64,000 nt of DNA, taken from contig NZ_JACORU010000018.1 of assembly GCF_014297445.1 (NCBI RefSeq), forward strand, positions 28,427 through 92,426, written 5' to 3'. Source of the stretch: Ramlibacter albus (GTDB lineage: Bacteria > Pseudomonadota > Gammaproteobacteria > Burkholderiales > Burkholderiaceae_C). The notes beneath the pieces are model-generated. The model ran no database searches and was not told the origin of the DNA. It saw nothing but the letters and a program-made list of their open reading frames with translations. Below, piece after piece: positions 22,793 to 30,114 of this stretch (positions within the stretch are counted from its first letter, which is position 1; every line of letters starts with the position of its first letter). Both the position numbers and the translations under genes were made by a program.

Positions 22793-23670
22793 TCGAACAC
22801 CTTCGGCATCTTGTAGCGATGGAAGCCGTCGAAAGGCTTCACCGCCTCGCGCTGCCGCGCGTCCTCGGGCGCTGAGATTTGTCCCCAGCCCATGCGAACC
22901 TGCGGCCGCGCGCCGTCCACGCGCAGCACGGTGCCGCTGATGAAGGAAGCAGCGGGAGTCAGCAGGAAAACGATGGCCGCCGAGGTCTCCGCCTCGTTGC
23001 CGAAGCGCCCCAGCGGCACCGTCTTGTGCATCTCGCGCAGGCGAGGGCCTGCCTCGGGCGGGTAGTGGTCCATGCCGCTCGAGGCGATGTAGCCCGGCGC
23101 GACGGCGTTCACGCGCACGCCGCTGCGCGCCCACTCCAGCGCCGCAGTCTCGGTGAAGCTCACCATGCCCGCGCGCGCGGCGCCGCTGTGGCCCATGCCG
23201 GGCATCGAGCCCCACATGTCGGCCACGATGTTCACGATGGCGCCGCCGTGCTGCTGCATCGATTGCAGGTAGCACTCGCGCGCCATCAGGAAGCCACCGG
23301 TGAGGTTGGTGTTGACCACGGCCGACCAGCCCTTTGCGCTGATCGACTCCAGCGGCGTCATGTACTGCCCGCCCGCGTTGTTGACGAGGCCGTCGATGCG
23401 GCCGTGCGCGACCGTGATGGCCTGCACCACGTCCTTCACCGCTTCTTCCTCGCGGATGTCGCACGCGTGGAAGCTCGCGCGGCCACCGTCCGCGGCGATC
23501 TCGCCGGCAACGTCGTGCAGCTTGTCGAGCTTGCGGCCGATCAGCACGACGTGCGCGCCGAGCGACGCGAGCTCGTGCGCCGTGCACCGCCCGATGCCGG
23601 AGCCGCCGCCGGTGACCACCACCACCTTGTGCGCGAACAGACCCGGCGCGAACACCGATCGATAAGTCAA
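22789..23670 (-). CDS. Short-chain dehydrogenase/reductase (AtuB-like)
   Basis: A 293-residue Rossmann oxidoreductase: cofactor motif TGGGSGIG near residue 21, NNAGG near 97 and the substrate-binding end APGYIASSG. In the usual YxxxK catalytic region the sequence reads HSGAARAGMVSFTETAALEW, so Tyr and Lys of the classical tetrad are not obvious. This places it with the 2,4-dienoyl-CoA-reductase-like/AtuB-type SDRs rather than classical alcohol dehydrogenases. I chose a TTG start (TYRSVFAPGLF) overlapping the TetR stop as TTGA; GTG at 23655 is the alternative. Confidence 0.82.
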   Translation of the reverse strand: MTYRSVFAPGLFAHKVVVVTGGGSGIGRCTAHELASLGAHVVLIGRKLDKLHDVAGEIAADGGRASFHACDIREEEAVKDVVQAITVAHGRIDGLVNNAGGQYMTPLESISAKGWSAVVNTNLTGGFLMARECYLQSMQQHGGAIVNIVADMWGSMPGMGHSGAARAGMVSFTETAALEWARSGVRVNAVAPGYIASSGMDHYPPEAGPRLREMHKTVPLGRFGNEAETSAAIVFLLTPAASFISGTVLRVDGARPQVRMGWGQISAPEDARQREAVKPFDGFHRYKMPKVFE

Positions 23671-24314
23671 GCCTTGCCTCCGATGAAAAGCGCGACGGCG
23701 GCATCCGCCAGCTCGTCGAGCGTGGAACCCTTGCGGCGGTCGTACCACTGGGCCGACCAGTTGAGCGCGCCGAAGATCAGCAGGCGCGAGAGCTTCACGT
23801 CCGCTTTCAGCAGCCCCTTCTCGTGCAGCGCCTCGAGCACCGGAACCCACGGCGCTTCGTATTCGGCCTGGAGATCGGCCAGCACCGTGCGCTGGCGCGG
23901 CGTGATCGAGCGCGCTTCGTAGAGCATCACGGGGATGAAGTCGCTGCCCGGCCCGAGCAGAACGTCGAAATGGTTGCGGATGAGCGTGCGCAGGTGCGCC
24001 ACGGGGTCCTGCGGTGCGGAGCGCTCGATGGCAATGCGCTGCCGCTCGATGGCCGTGCGCATGCCCTCGACCATCACGGCGTGCAGCAGCGCCTGCTTGC
24101 TTTCGAAATGGTAGAAGGGCGAGCCGCTTTGCATGCCTGCGGCCGCCGCGATGTCGCGGGTGCTCGTCGCGTGGAAGCCCTTGCGGCGGAACAGCTTGGC
24201 GGCGGCGTGCAGCACCTCGCGGCGGCGGTTGCCGTCGTCCCGTTCGTCCACCGTCTTGCGTGGGCGGCCGCGTGGCCGCTTGGGTGGGGTGGCGGTCTCG
24301 GCTTCGGCATGCAT
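23667..24314 (-). CDS. TetR-family regulator with AT-hook-like N-terminus (AtuR-position)
   Basis: A 215-residue regulator heading the minus-strand catabolic operon. The helix-turn-helix spans VLHAAAKLFRRKGFHATSTRD and AGMQSGSPFYHFESKQAL (two adjacent motifs). Before it lies a basic stretch KRPRGRPRK, an AT-hook-like motif that may add minor-groove contacts. By position it corresponds to AtuR, the repressor of the terpene operon in Pseudomonas. The SDR starts inside its stop codon, so it is part of the operon and probably autoregulates it. GTG at 24323 is an alternative start. Confidence 0.86.
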   Translation of the reverse strand: MHAEAETATPPKRPRGRPRKTVDERDDGNRRREVLHAAAKLFRRKGFHATSTRDIAAAAGMQSGSPFYHFESKQALLHAVMVEGMRTAIERQRIAIERSAPQDPVAHLRTLIRNHFDVLLGPGSDFIPVMLYEARSITPRQRTVLADLQAEYEAPWVPVLEALHEKGLLKADVKLSRLLIFGALNWSAQWYDRRKGSTLDELADAAVALFIGGKA

Positions 24315-24375
24315 GCGCCGCACGTTAGCAGGCGCGGCGAATTATGGCAAGCGGTTGCTTGGTGAAATTCGAGGC

Positions 24376-24447
24376 TGTCATGCCGGGCTTGACCCGGCAT
24401 CCATGGTGGCGCGTCACGATGGATGCCGGATCGAGTCCGGCATGACA
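24376..24447. repeat. Dispersed palindromic repeat, double unit
   Basis: Two units face each other. The left unit starts TGTCATGCCGGGC and the right unit ends GTCCGGCATGACA, with about 22 bases between. Each unit is itself a hairpin, and the pair can form one long cruciform. It lies 7 bases after the LysR stop and upstream of the TetR start, where it could act as a terminator or mRNA end. Confidence 0.8.
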
Positions 24448-24454
24448 CGTCTGC

Positions 24455-25339
24455 CTACCTGGCCGCCGCGACGATCTCCTTGACCATCGCCTGCGCCGCC
24501 ACGGAGAGCGCCTTGCCTTTGCGCCGCGCAAGCAGGATCGGCCGGCGCAACTGCGCGTCGCGCACGGGCACGCACGCCAGCCCCGCCCGCTCGAAGTGGA
24601 ACAACGTGAGCTCCGGGACGACGCTGATGCCGATGCCCTGCGCCACGAGCGCCGCAACGGTGGCGAGATGCTCCACCTCCAGCGCATCCGCCGCAGCGCT
24701 CACGCCGGCGCCCTCGAGGTGCTGCCGCACGCTGCTGTTGCGGGCGAGATGCACGAAGGCCTCACCCTGCAACTGCGAGAGCGCAACCGAGCGCTTGCGC
24801 GCCAACGGATGCTCCGGCTTGCACGCAAGATAGAACCGCTCGCTCTTGAGTTCCGTCACGTCGAACTCGCGCAGATCACCGCCCGCGGTGATCGCGATAT
24901 CCACGCGGCCCTCACGCAGCATCGCGAGCCCGCCGGTCGCCAGCACATCGAACAGTTCGACGCGGATGCTCGGGTGCGCCTGGCGATACCGCGCGATCGC
25001 AAGCGGCATCCACATCGCCGCCACCGAGGGCAGCGCCGCCACCGCCACCTTGCCGATACGCCGCGTCGCCAGATCCTGCAGGTGCGCCAGCGCATGCTGC
25101 AGGTCCTGCTGGATGCGGCGCACTTCCTCGGCGAACACTTCGCCCTCGGGCGTGAGCGTGACGTGGCGCGTGCTGCGCTCGAACAGCGCGACGCCGGCCA
25201 CGGCCTCGATCCGCGCGATCTTCTGGCTGAACGCGCTTTGCGACAGGTGGCAGCGCTCGGCCGCGCGCGTGAAATGCTGCGCCTGCGCGAGGGCCAGGAA
25301 GGCCTCGAGGTCGCGGGAGGAGAGATTGATCGAGGCCAT
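24455..25339 (-). CDS. LysR-family transcriptional regulator divergent to atuA
   Basis: A 294-residue LysR protein. The winged HTH is at residues 5-65 (LEAFLALAQAQHFTRAAERC, then LSQSAFSQKIARIEAVAGV). The effector domain runs from about 90 (GKVAVAALPSVAAMWMPLAI). It is transcribed away from atuA with 61 bases between the starts, the classic arrangement in which a LysR protein activates the divergent operon in response to a pathway compound. The C-terminal end is followed by a double palindromic repeat. Confidence 0.9.
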   Translation of the reverse strand: MASINLSSRDLEAFLALAQAQHFTRAAERCHLSQSAFSQKIARIEAVAGVALFERSTRHVTLTPEGEVFAEEVRRIQQDLQHALAHLQDLATRRIGKVAVAALPSVAAMWMPLAIARYRQAHPSIRVELFDVLATGGLAMLREGRVDIAITAGGDLREFDVTELKSERFYLACKPEHPLARKRSVALSQLQGEAFVHLARNSSVRQHLEGAGVSAAADALEVEHLATVAALVAQGIGISVVPELTLFHFERAGLACVPVRDAQLRRPILLARRKGKALSVAAQAMVKEIVAAAR

Positions 25340-25358
25340 CGATGAAACGATCCGACAA

Positions 25359-25373
25359 ATCCATTTTACAGAT
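25359..25373. promoter_or_regulatory. Candidate LysR site between lysR and atuA
   Basis: ATC-N9-GAT (T-N11-A type) is the only short dyad in the divergent intergenic region, with an AT-rich centre (CATTTTACA). Position and type fit a LysR recognition site, but the arms are only 3 bp, so the call is weak. Confidence 0.3.
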
Positions 25374-25400
25374 GGCCGCCCCGGGCGCACGATGGCAGCC

Positions 25401-26756
25401 ATGACGCAACCCCTGCTTCGCATCGGCTGCGGCGCCGGCTTCTCCGGCGACCGCTGGGACGCGGCCGTGCCGGTGGTGCGCACGCTGCGCGCCGCGGGCG
25501 GCCCGGCCGTGCTGATGTTCGAGACGCTGGCCGAGCGCACGCTCGCGCTGGCGCAACTGCAGCGGCGCAACAAGCCCGACAGTGGCTGGGAGCCGACGCT
25601 CGAGCGGTTCGTCACCCCCGTGCTGCGCGACTGCGTGGAAGCGAGGATCCCCATCGTGGGCAATTTCGGCGCGGCGAATCCGCGTGGCGCTGCCCGGCTC
25701 TTGCAGCAACTCGCAGCGTCGCTCGGCCTGCCTGCACTGAAGGTCGCCGTCGTCGAAGGCGACGACCTGCTGGCCGCACTGGAGCCGCAGCGCCTTCGTG
25801 AATTGCTGCCCCCCACGCTCCAGGGCCGCGAGCTCGTGAGCGCCAACGCGTACCTCGGCGCGCGCGAGATCGCCGATGCGCTGCGTGCGGGCGCGCAGGT
25901 CGTCGTGACCGGCCGTGTCGCCGACCCCGCGCTTGCCCTCGGCCCCATGCTGGCCCACTTCGACTGGGCCGACGACGACTGGGACCGCCTCGCCTGCGGC
26001 ACGATGGCCGGGCACCTGCTCGAATGCGGCGCCCAGGTCACCGGCGGCTACTTCGCCGACCCGGGCGTGAAGGACGTCCCCGGCCTCGCGAATGCGGGGT
26101 TCCCCATCGTCGAGATGCACGCCGACGGCAATTTCGTCGTGACGAAGGCCGCCGACACCGGCGGCTGCGTCGACCGCCGCACCGTCATCGAGCAACTGCT
26201 GTACGAGATCCACGACCCCGCGGCGTACCTCACGCCCGACGTCGTGGCCGACATCTCGCAGGCCGAGGTGATGGAGATCGGCCAGGACCGCGTCCGCATC
26301 GAAGGCGTCCGCGGCCATGCGCGCCCGCCGACGCTGAAGGCCACCGTCTGCTACGAGGGCGGGTGGCTGGGCGAAGGCGAGATCTCCTACGCGGGGCCGA
26401 ATGCATCGGCGCGCGCCAAGCTGGCGGGCGACGTGGTTCGCAGCCGCGTCAAGCAGCTCGGCATCGAAGCCAGGCTGCGCGCAGACCTCATCGGCGTCGC
26501 CAGCATCTTTGCCGACGACGACGCCCAATGGTGGTCCGGCCGCGAACTCGCCGCGCGCGACGACGTCCGCCTGCGCATCGCCGCGGCGACCGCAAGCAAG
26601 GCCGATGCCGAAGCCGTGAACCGCGAAGTGCTCGCGCTCTACACCTGCGGCCCCGCGGGCGGCGGCGGCGTGCGCACGAGCGTCACGTCGCGCCTTGCCA
26701 GCGACTCCTGCTACGTCCCGCGCGAATGGCTGCAACCGCGCTGGAGCTTCGCATGA
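25401..26756 (+). CDS. atuA: AtuA family protein (DUF1446), acyclic terpene utilisation
   Basis: A 451-residue cytoplasmic protein of the AtuA/DUF1446 family, genetically required for citronellol/geraniol use in Pseudomonas but without an assigned reaction. Family landmarks are RIGCGAGFSGDR at the N-terminus, VTGRVADPALALGPM near 173, CGTMAGHLLECGAQVTGGYF near 200 and CGPAGGGGVRTS near the C-terminus. Pseudomonas AtuA carries an extra C-terminal domain that is a separate gene here, overlapping by ATGA. Met codons at 25392 and 25401 are both possible starts; neither has a clear ribosome site. Divergent from LysR. Confidence 0.87.
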   Translation: MTQPLLRIGCGAGFSGDRWDAAVPVVRTLRAAGGPAVLMFETLAERTLALAQLQRRNKPDSGWEPTLERFVTPVLRDCVEARIPIVGNFGAANPRGAARLLQQLAASLGLPALKVAVVEGDDLLAALEPQRLRELLPPTLQGRELVSANAYLGAREIADALRAGAQVVVTGRVADPALALGPMLAHFDWADDDWDRLACGTMAGHLLECGAQVTGGYFADPGVKDVPGLANAGFPIVEMHADGNFVVTKAADTGGCVDRRTVIEQLLYEIHDPAAYLTPDVVADISQAEVMEIGQDRVRIEGVRGHARPPTLKATVCYEGGWLGEGEISYAGPNASARAKLAGDVVRSRVKQLGIEARLRADLIGVASIFADDDAQWWSGRELAARDDVRLRIAAATASKADAEAVNREVLALYTCGPAGGGGVRTSVTSRLASDSCYVPREWLQPRWSFA

Positions 26757-27070
26757 CCGTGCTGCTGCACACACTCGCGCACGCGCGCACCGGCGACAAG
26801 GGCAACCGCTCGTCCATCTCGCTCATCGCCTACGACCCGAAGCACTGGCCCCTGCTGGTGGAGCAGGTGACCGAAACTCGCGTGATGGAACTCTTCGCCT
26901 TCCGCCGGCCCACCGCCGTGCGGCGCTACCTGCTGCCGAAACTGCACGCGATGAATTTCGTCATCGACGACGTGCTGGACGGCGGCGTGAACGGATCGCT
27001 CAACCTCGACAGCCATGGCAAGGCGCTGTCGGGACTCTTGCTTTCGATGCAACTGGAGACAAACCCATGA
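26753..27070 (+). CDS. Stand-alone AtuA C-terminal-domain protein
   Basis: A 105-residue protein (HTLAHARTGDKGNRSSISL near the N-terminus, FRRPTAVRRYLLPKLHAMNF in the middle, LDSHGKALSGLLL at the end) that corresponds to the small domain fused to AtuA in other bacteria. It overlaps atuA by 4 bases and the next gene by 4 bases, so all three are translationally coupled. It most likely forms a complex with the larger protein. Confidence 0.84.
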   Translation: MTVLLHTLAHARTGDKGNRSSISLIAYDPKHWPLLVEQVTETRVMELFAFRRPTAVRRYLLPKLHAMNFVIDDVLDGGVNGSLNLDSHGKALSGLLLSMQLETNP

Positions 27071-28017
27071 TTCGCCGTACCCTGCTCGCCGCGCTGCTGC
27101 TGCCTCTCGCAGCCGCCGCGCAAACCTACCCCGACAAGCCGATCACGTTCATCGTGCCTTTCGCCGCCGGCAGCGCCACCGACCAGCTCGCCCGCGCGCT
27201 GGGGCAGGCCGTGACGGCGGAGACGAAGCAGCCCGTCGTCATCGACAACAAGCCCGGCGCCAACGCCTTCATCGGCGCGCAGGCCGCGGCCAAGGCACCC
27301 AAGGACGGCTACTCGGTGTTCATCACGACGAACACCACGCACGCGGCCAACGAGCACCTGTTCAAGAAGCTGCCCTACGACCCGGTGAAGGACTTCGAGC
27401 CGGTGGCGCCGCTGTCGAAGGGCGGCCAGATCATGGTGGTGAACAACAGCCTGCCGGTGAACAACGTGCAGGACTTCATCAAGCTCGCGAAGTCCAAGCC
27501 GGGCAAGCTGTCGTTCGGCTACGGCAGTTCGTCCAGCCGCATCGCGGGCGAGATGTTCAAGCAGATGACCGGCACGTACATCGTGAGCATCCCCTACCGC
27601 AGCAACCCGCCCGCGGTGACGGACCTCATCGGCGGCCAGATCGACTTCATGATCACCGACATGGCCACCGGCCTGCCGCAGGTGAAGGCGGGCAAGCTCA
27701 AGGCGCTGGGCGTGTCGACGTCCAAGCGCATCCCGCTCGCGCCCGAAGTGCCGACGATCGCCGAGGCGGGCGTGAAGGGCTACGAGATCACCTTCTGGTT
27801 CGCGGCCTACGTGCCGGCCGGCACGCCGCCGGCCGTGGTGAGCCGCCTGAACGACATCGTTGGCAAGGCCAACAAGAGCCAGTCCGTCGCGAACTTCTAC
27901 GCGCAGAACGGCTTCGAGACGCTTTCGGGCAGCCCCGAGGACCTGCGCAAGTTCCAGGCGGCGGAGTCGGAGAAGTGGCGCAAGATCATCGTGGGCGCCG
28001 GCATCGAGAAGGAGTGA
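27067..28017 (+). CDS. Bug-family (tripartite tricarboxylate transporter) substrate-binding protein
   Basis: A 316-residue periplasmic receptor with a signal peptide (MIRRTLLAALLLPLAAAAQ) and the family opening YPDKPITFIVPFAAGSATD. Later motifs are VVIDNKPGANAFIGAQAAA and SIPYRSNPPAVTDLIGGQIDF. Bug receptors are massively expanded in Burkholderiales and usually lie with catabolic genes without their own membrane subunits. It overlaps the AtuA small-domain gene by 4 bases, so its ligand is probably the terpene-like acid or a breakdown product. Confidence 0.92.
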   Translation: MIRRTLLAALLLPLAAAAQTYPDKPITFIVPFAAGSATDQLARALGQAVTAETKQPVVIDNKPGANAFIGAQAAAKAPKDGYSVFITTNTTHAANEHLFKKLPYDPVKDFEPVAPLSKGGQIMVVNNSLPVNNVQDFIKLAKSKPGKLSFGYGSSSSRIAGEMFKQMTGTYIVSIPYRSNPPAVTDLIGGQIDFMITDMATGLPQVKAGKLKALGVSTSKRIPLAPEVPTIAEAGVKGYEITFWFAAYVPAGTPPAVVSRLNDIVGKANKSQSVANFYAQNGFETLSGSPEDLRKFQAAESEKWRKIIVGAGIEKE

Positions 28018-28018
28018 C

Positions 28019-28984
28019 CTACTCGATCACCTGGTCGACGTTGGCGAGGAATGTGCGCGGCACTTCGACACCGAGCTGCCGCGCAACCTTGGCGTTGAGC
28101 ACCGTGTGGAATCGCGTCGGCCCCTCGATCGGCAGGTCGCCGGGCCGCGCACCCTTGAAGATCTTGTCGACGAAGAGGGCCGCGCTTGCCCACAGGTCCG
28201 GGAAGCGCACACCGTAGCCGAGGAAGCCGCCGCTCTCCGCGAGCAGGGGCCCGCCGGCCACGGCGATCCGGTGCTTCAGCGCCTGCTCCGCGATCGCCCG
28301 CGACGCGCTGCTCAGCGTGGGATGGTCGGCATAGGCCATCGCGGTGACCTGCTGCTTCGCCATCGCCGCGAACACAGGTGCGTACTGCACTTCGCCCGGC
28401 TCGACGAAGAAGGCCGTGGCCTTGAGCTGGAGTTCATTCGCGCGGACCGCCATCAACTCGGCGCGGTAGGTGGAGACGTGCAGCAAGCCCAGGTGCGGCA
28501 GGCGCGGGAGCGCCTGCTTCAGCAGCTCCACTCGCTTGGCGGCGATCTGCTCGCCGAAGAACACCTGCCCCGTGAAATTCCCGCCCGGGCGCGCGAGGCT
28601 CACCGCCAGGCCCTGCCCCACCGGGTCGACAGTGTCCGTGATGACAACCGGAATGGTCGTGGTCAACTTCTTCAGGATGCGAGGCACGAGGCCGTGCGAG
28701 ACGATCACGTCCGGGTTCTGGCGCACGATGTCGGCGCCGACTTCGGCCAGCAGGTCGTCGCGGCCGTCCGTCGTGCGGAAGTCCAGCACGAGATTGCGCC
28801 CTTCGACATACCCGCGCTCGCGCATCGCCACGCGCAACGCTTCGACACGGTCGGCCATGAAGGCCACCGAATTCGTGGTGAGGATGCCGATGCGCCACAC
28901 CTTGCCGGCGGGCTGCTGCGCCCACGCGCCCGGCCAGGCGGCGGCAGTTGCGACCAGGGCGAAGGCTTGCCGGCGTGTGCTCAT
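28019..28984 (-). CDS. ABC-type substrate-binding protein (PF04392 type)
   Basis: A 321-residue exported receptor with a twin-arginine-looking N-terminus (MSTRRQAFALVATAAAWPGAWAQ), then VWRIGILTTNS, VLDFRTTDGRDDLL and DTVDPVGQGLAVSLARPGGNFTG (two adjacent motifs). This family of orphan receptors is common in Burkholderiales; tryptophan-type ligands are known for the TrpX branch, but here the ligand is unknown. It converges with the Bug gene, stops only a base apart. Confidence 0.88.
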   Translation of the reverse strand: MSTRRQAFALVATAAAWPGAWAQQPAGKVWRIGILTTNSVAFMADRVEALRVAMRERGYVEGRNLVLDFRTTDGRDDLLAEVGADIVRQNPDVIVSHGLVPRILKKLTTTIPVVITDTVDPVGQGLAVSLARPGGNFTGQVFFGEQIAAKRVELLKQALPRLPHLGLLHVSTYRAELMAVRANELQLKATAFFVEPGEVQYAPVFAAMAKQQVTAMAYADHPTLSSASRAIAEQALKHRIAVAGGPLLAESGGFLGYGVRFPDLWASAALFVDKIFKGARPGDLPIEGPTRFHTVLNAKVARQLGVEVPRTFLANVDQVIE

Positions 28985-29004
28985 GCACACATTGTGGGTC
29001 TGCT

Positions 29005-29358
29005 TTACGGCGACAGCAACCACGCCTGCGCCTCCTCGGGCGAGGCGAAGGTGCGCAGGGCGAAGCCCTTGGCGCTGGCGGCCTTCTCGCTGTTGTAGGT
29101 CGCGGGGTCGTCGGCGACCACCGTCGCGAGGCGCTGGAGGTGCGAGAGCTTCTCGACGACCGTCTCGCCGATGAACAGCTGGTCGCTCACGTGCAGGCGG
29201 CCGATGACACCGCGCAGGTCCACCATGGCGAGCGTGTCGGCCCGCGTCTCGGTGCGCGCCTGCTCGATGATGTCGAAGTAGTTCTTGAGGGACGCGTGCC
29301 CGGCCACCGTGAAAAGGACGTAACGCGGTTCGCGTCGTACGGTGACTGTGAAGGGCAT
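29005..29358 (-). CDS. SpoIIAA-like (STAS-related) small protein
   Basis: A 117-residue cytoplasmic protein with alternating strands and helices (RYVLFTVAGHASLKNYFDII, TLAMVDLRGVIGRLHVSD, ATVVADDPATYNSEKAA). It resembles the SpoIIAA-like family (DUF3478) and may bind lipids or act as a regulatory scaffold. The gene is divergent from the racemase with 36 bases between start codons, which hold a perfect dyad. Confidence 0.7.
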   Translation of the reverse strand: MPFTVTVRREPRYVLFTVAGHASLKNYFDIIEQARTETRADTLAMVDLRGVIGRLHVSDQLFIGETVVEKLSHLQRLATVVADDPATYNSEKAASAKGFALRTFASPEEAQAWLLSP

Positions 29359-29373
29359 GGTGCGCGGATTCTA

Positions 29374-29390
29374 GCGTTATCGTATAACGC
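29374..29390. promoter_or_regulatory. 17-bp dyad between divergent SpoIIAA-like and racemase genes
   Basis: GCGTTAT-CGT-ATAACGC is a perfect inverted repeat with 7-bp arms, ending 4 bases before the racemase ATG. The right arm contains a TATAAC that could serve as a -10 sequence. With only 36 bases separating the two genes, one regulator bound here could control both. Confidence 0.5.
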
Positions 29391-29394
29391 ACAT

Positions 29395-30114
29395 ATGAAG
29401 CACATCGGTATCGTGGGCTGCTCCGCGGAGGGCGCGGCGCTTTGCTATCGCACCATCTGTGTCGAGGGGCCGCAGGTGCTCGGGCACGCGTACGCGCACC
29501 CCGAGGTGTCGATGCATACGCCGTCTCTTGCGCAATACGTTGCGTGCCTCGAACGCGGCGACATGGAGGGTGTGGGTGACCTCATGCTCGCGTCCGCGCA
29601 CAGGCTCGCCGCGGCCGGCGCGGATTTCCTCATCTGCCCCGACAACACGATCCACCAGGCCTTCGACCACGTGCAACCGCGTTCGCCGCTGCCGTGGCTG
29701 CACATCGCGGAAGTCGTGGCCGCCGAAGCTGCATCGCGCGGGTTCAGGCGGCTGGGCCTGACCGGCACGCGCTGGCTCGTGGACAGCGATGTGTACCCCC
29801 GGGCCCTCGCCGCGCGCGGCCTCGCATGCGTGAAGCCCCCCGACGAGGAGCGCGCCGAGGTCGGCCGCTACATCATGGAAGAACTCGTCAACGACCGCTT
29901 CACGCCGGCGTGCGTGGCGTACCTGCAGCGCGTTATCACGAACCTGGCCGCGCAGGGTTGCGACGCGGTGATTCTCGGGTGCACCGAAATCCCATTGGTG
30001 ATCGACGAGCGCAACTCGCCGCTGCCGACGCTAGACTCCACTCGACTGCTCGCGCGTGCCGCCCTGAGGCATGCCGCAGGACTGGAGAGCGGCGATGGCT
30101 TCATTCGACCTTGA
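29395..30114 (+). CDS. Aspartate/glutamate racemase family protein
   Basis: A 239-residue two-domain racemase (MKHIGIVGCSAEGAALCYR). Both catalytic cysteines are in place: ICPDNTIHQ near residue 80 and LGCTEIPLV near 198, so a two-base amino acid racemase is expected. The substrate is probably aspartate or glutamate, but related hydantoin/amino acid racemases cannot be excluded. It overlaps the glutathione reductase gene by 20 bases. Confidence 0.85.
   Translation: MKHIGIVGCSAEGAALCYRTICVEGPQVLGHAYAHPEVSMHTPSLAQYVACLERGDMEGVGDLMLASAHRLAAAGADFLICPDNTIHQAFDHVQPRSPLPWLHIAEVVAAEAASRGFRRLGLTGTRWLVDSDVYPRALAARGLACVKPPDEERAEVGRYIMEELVNDRFTPACVAYLQRVITNLAAQGCDAVILGCTEIPLVIDERNSPLPTLDSTRLLARAALRHAAGLESGDGFIRP

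Noticed and set aside
24376..24447. CRISPR-like repeat array
   Set aside because: Only two facing palindromic units with no regular spacers; it belongs to the dispersed hairpin family.
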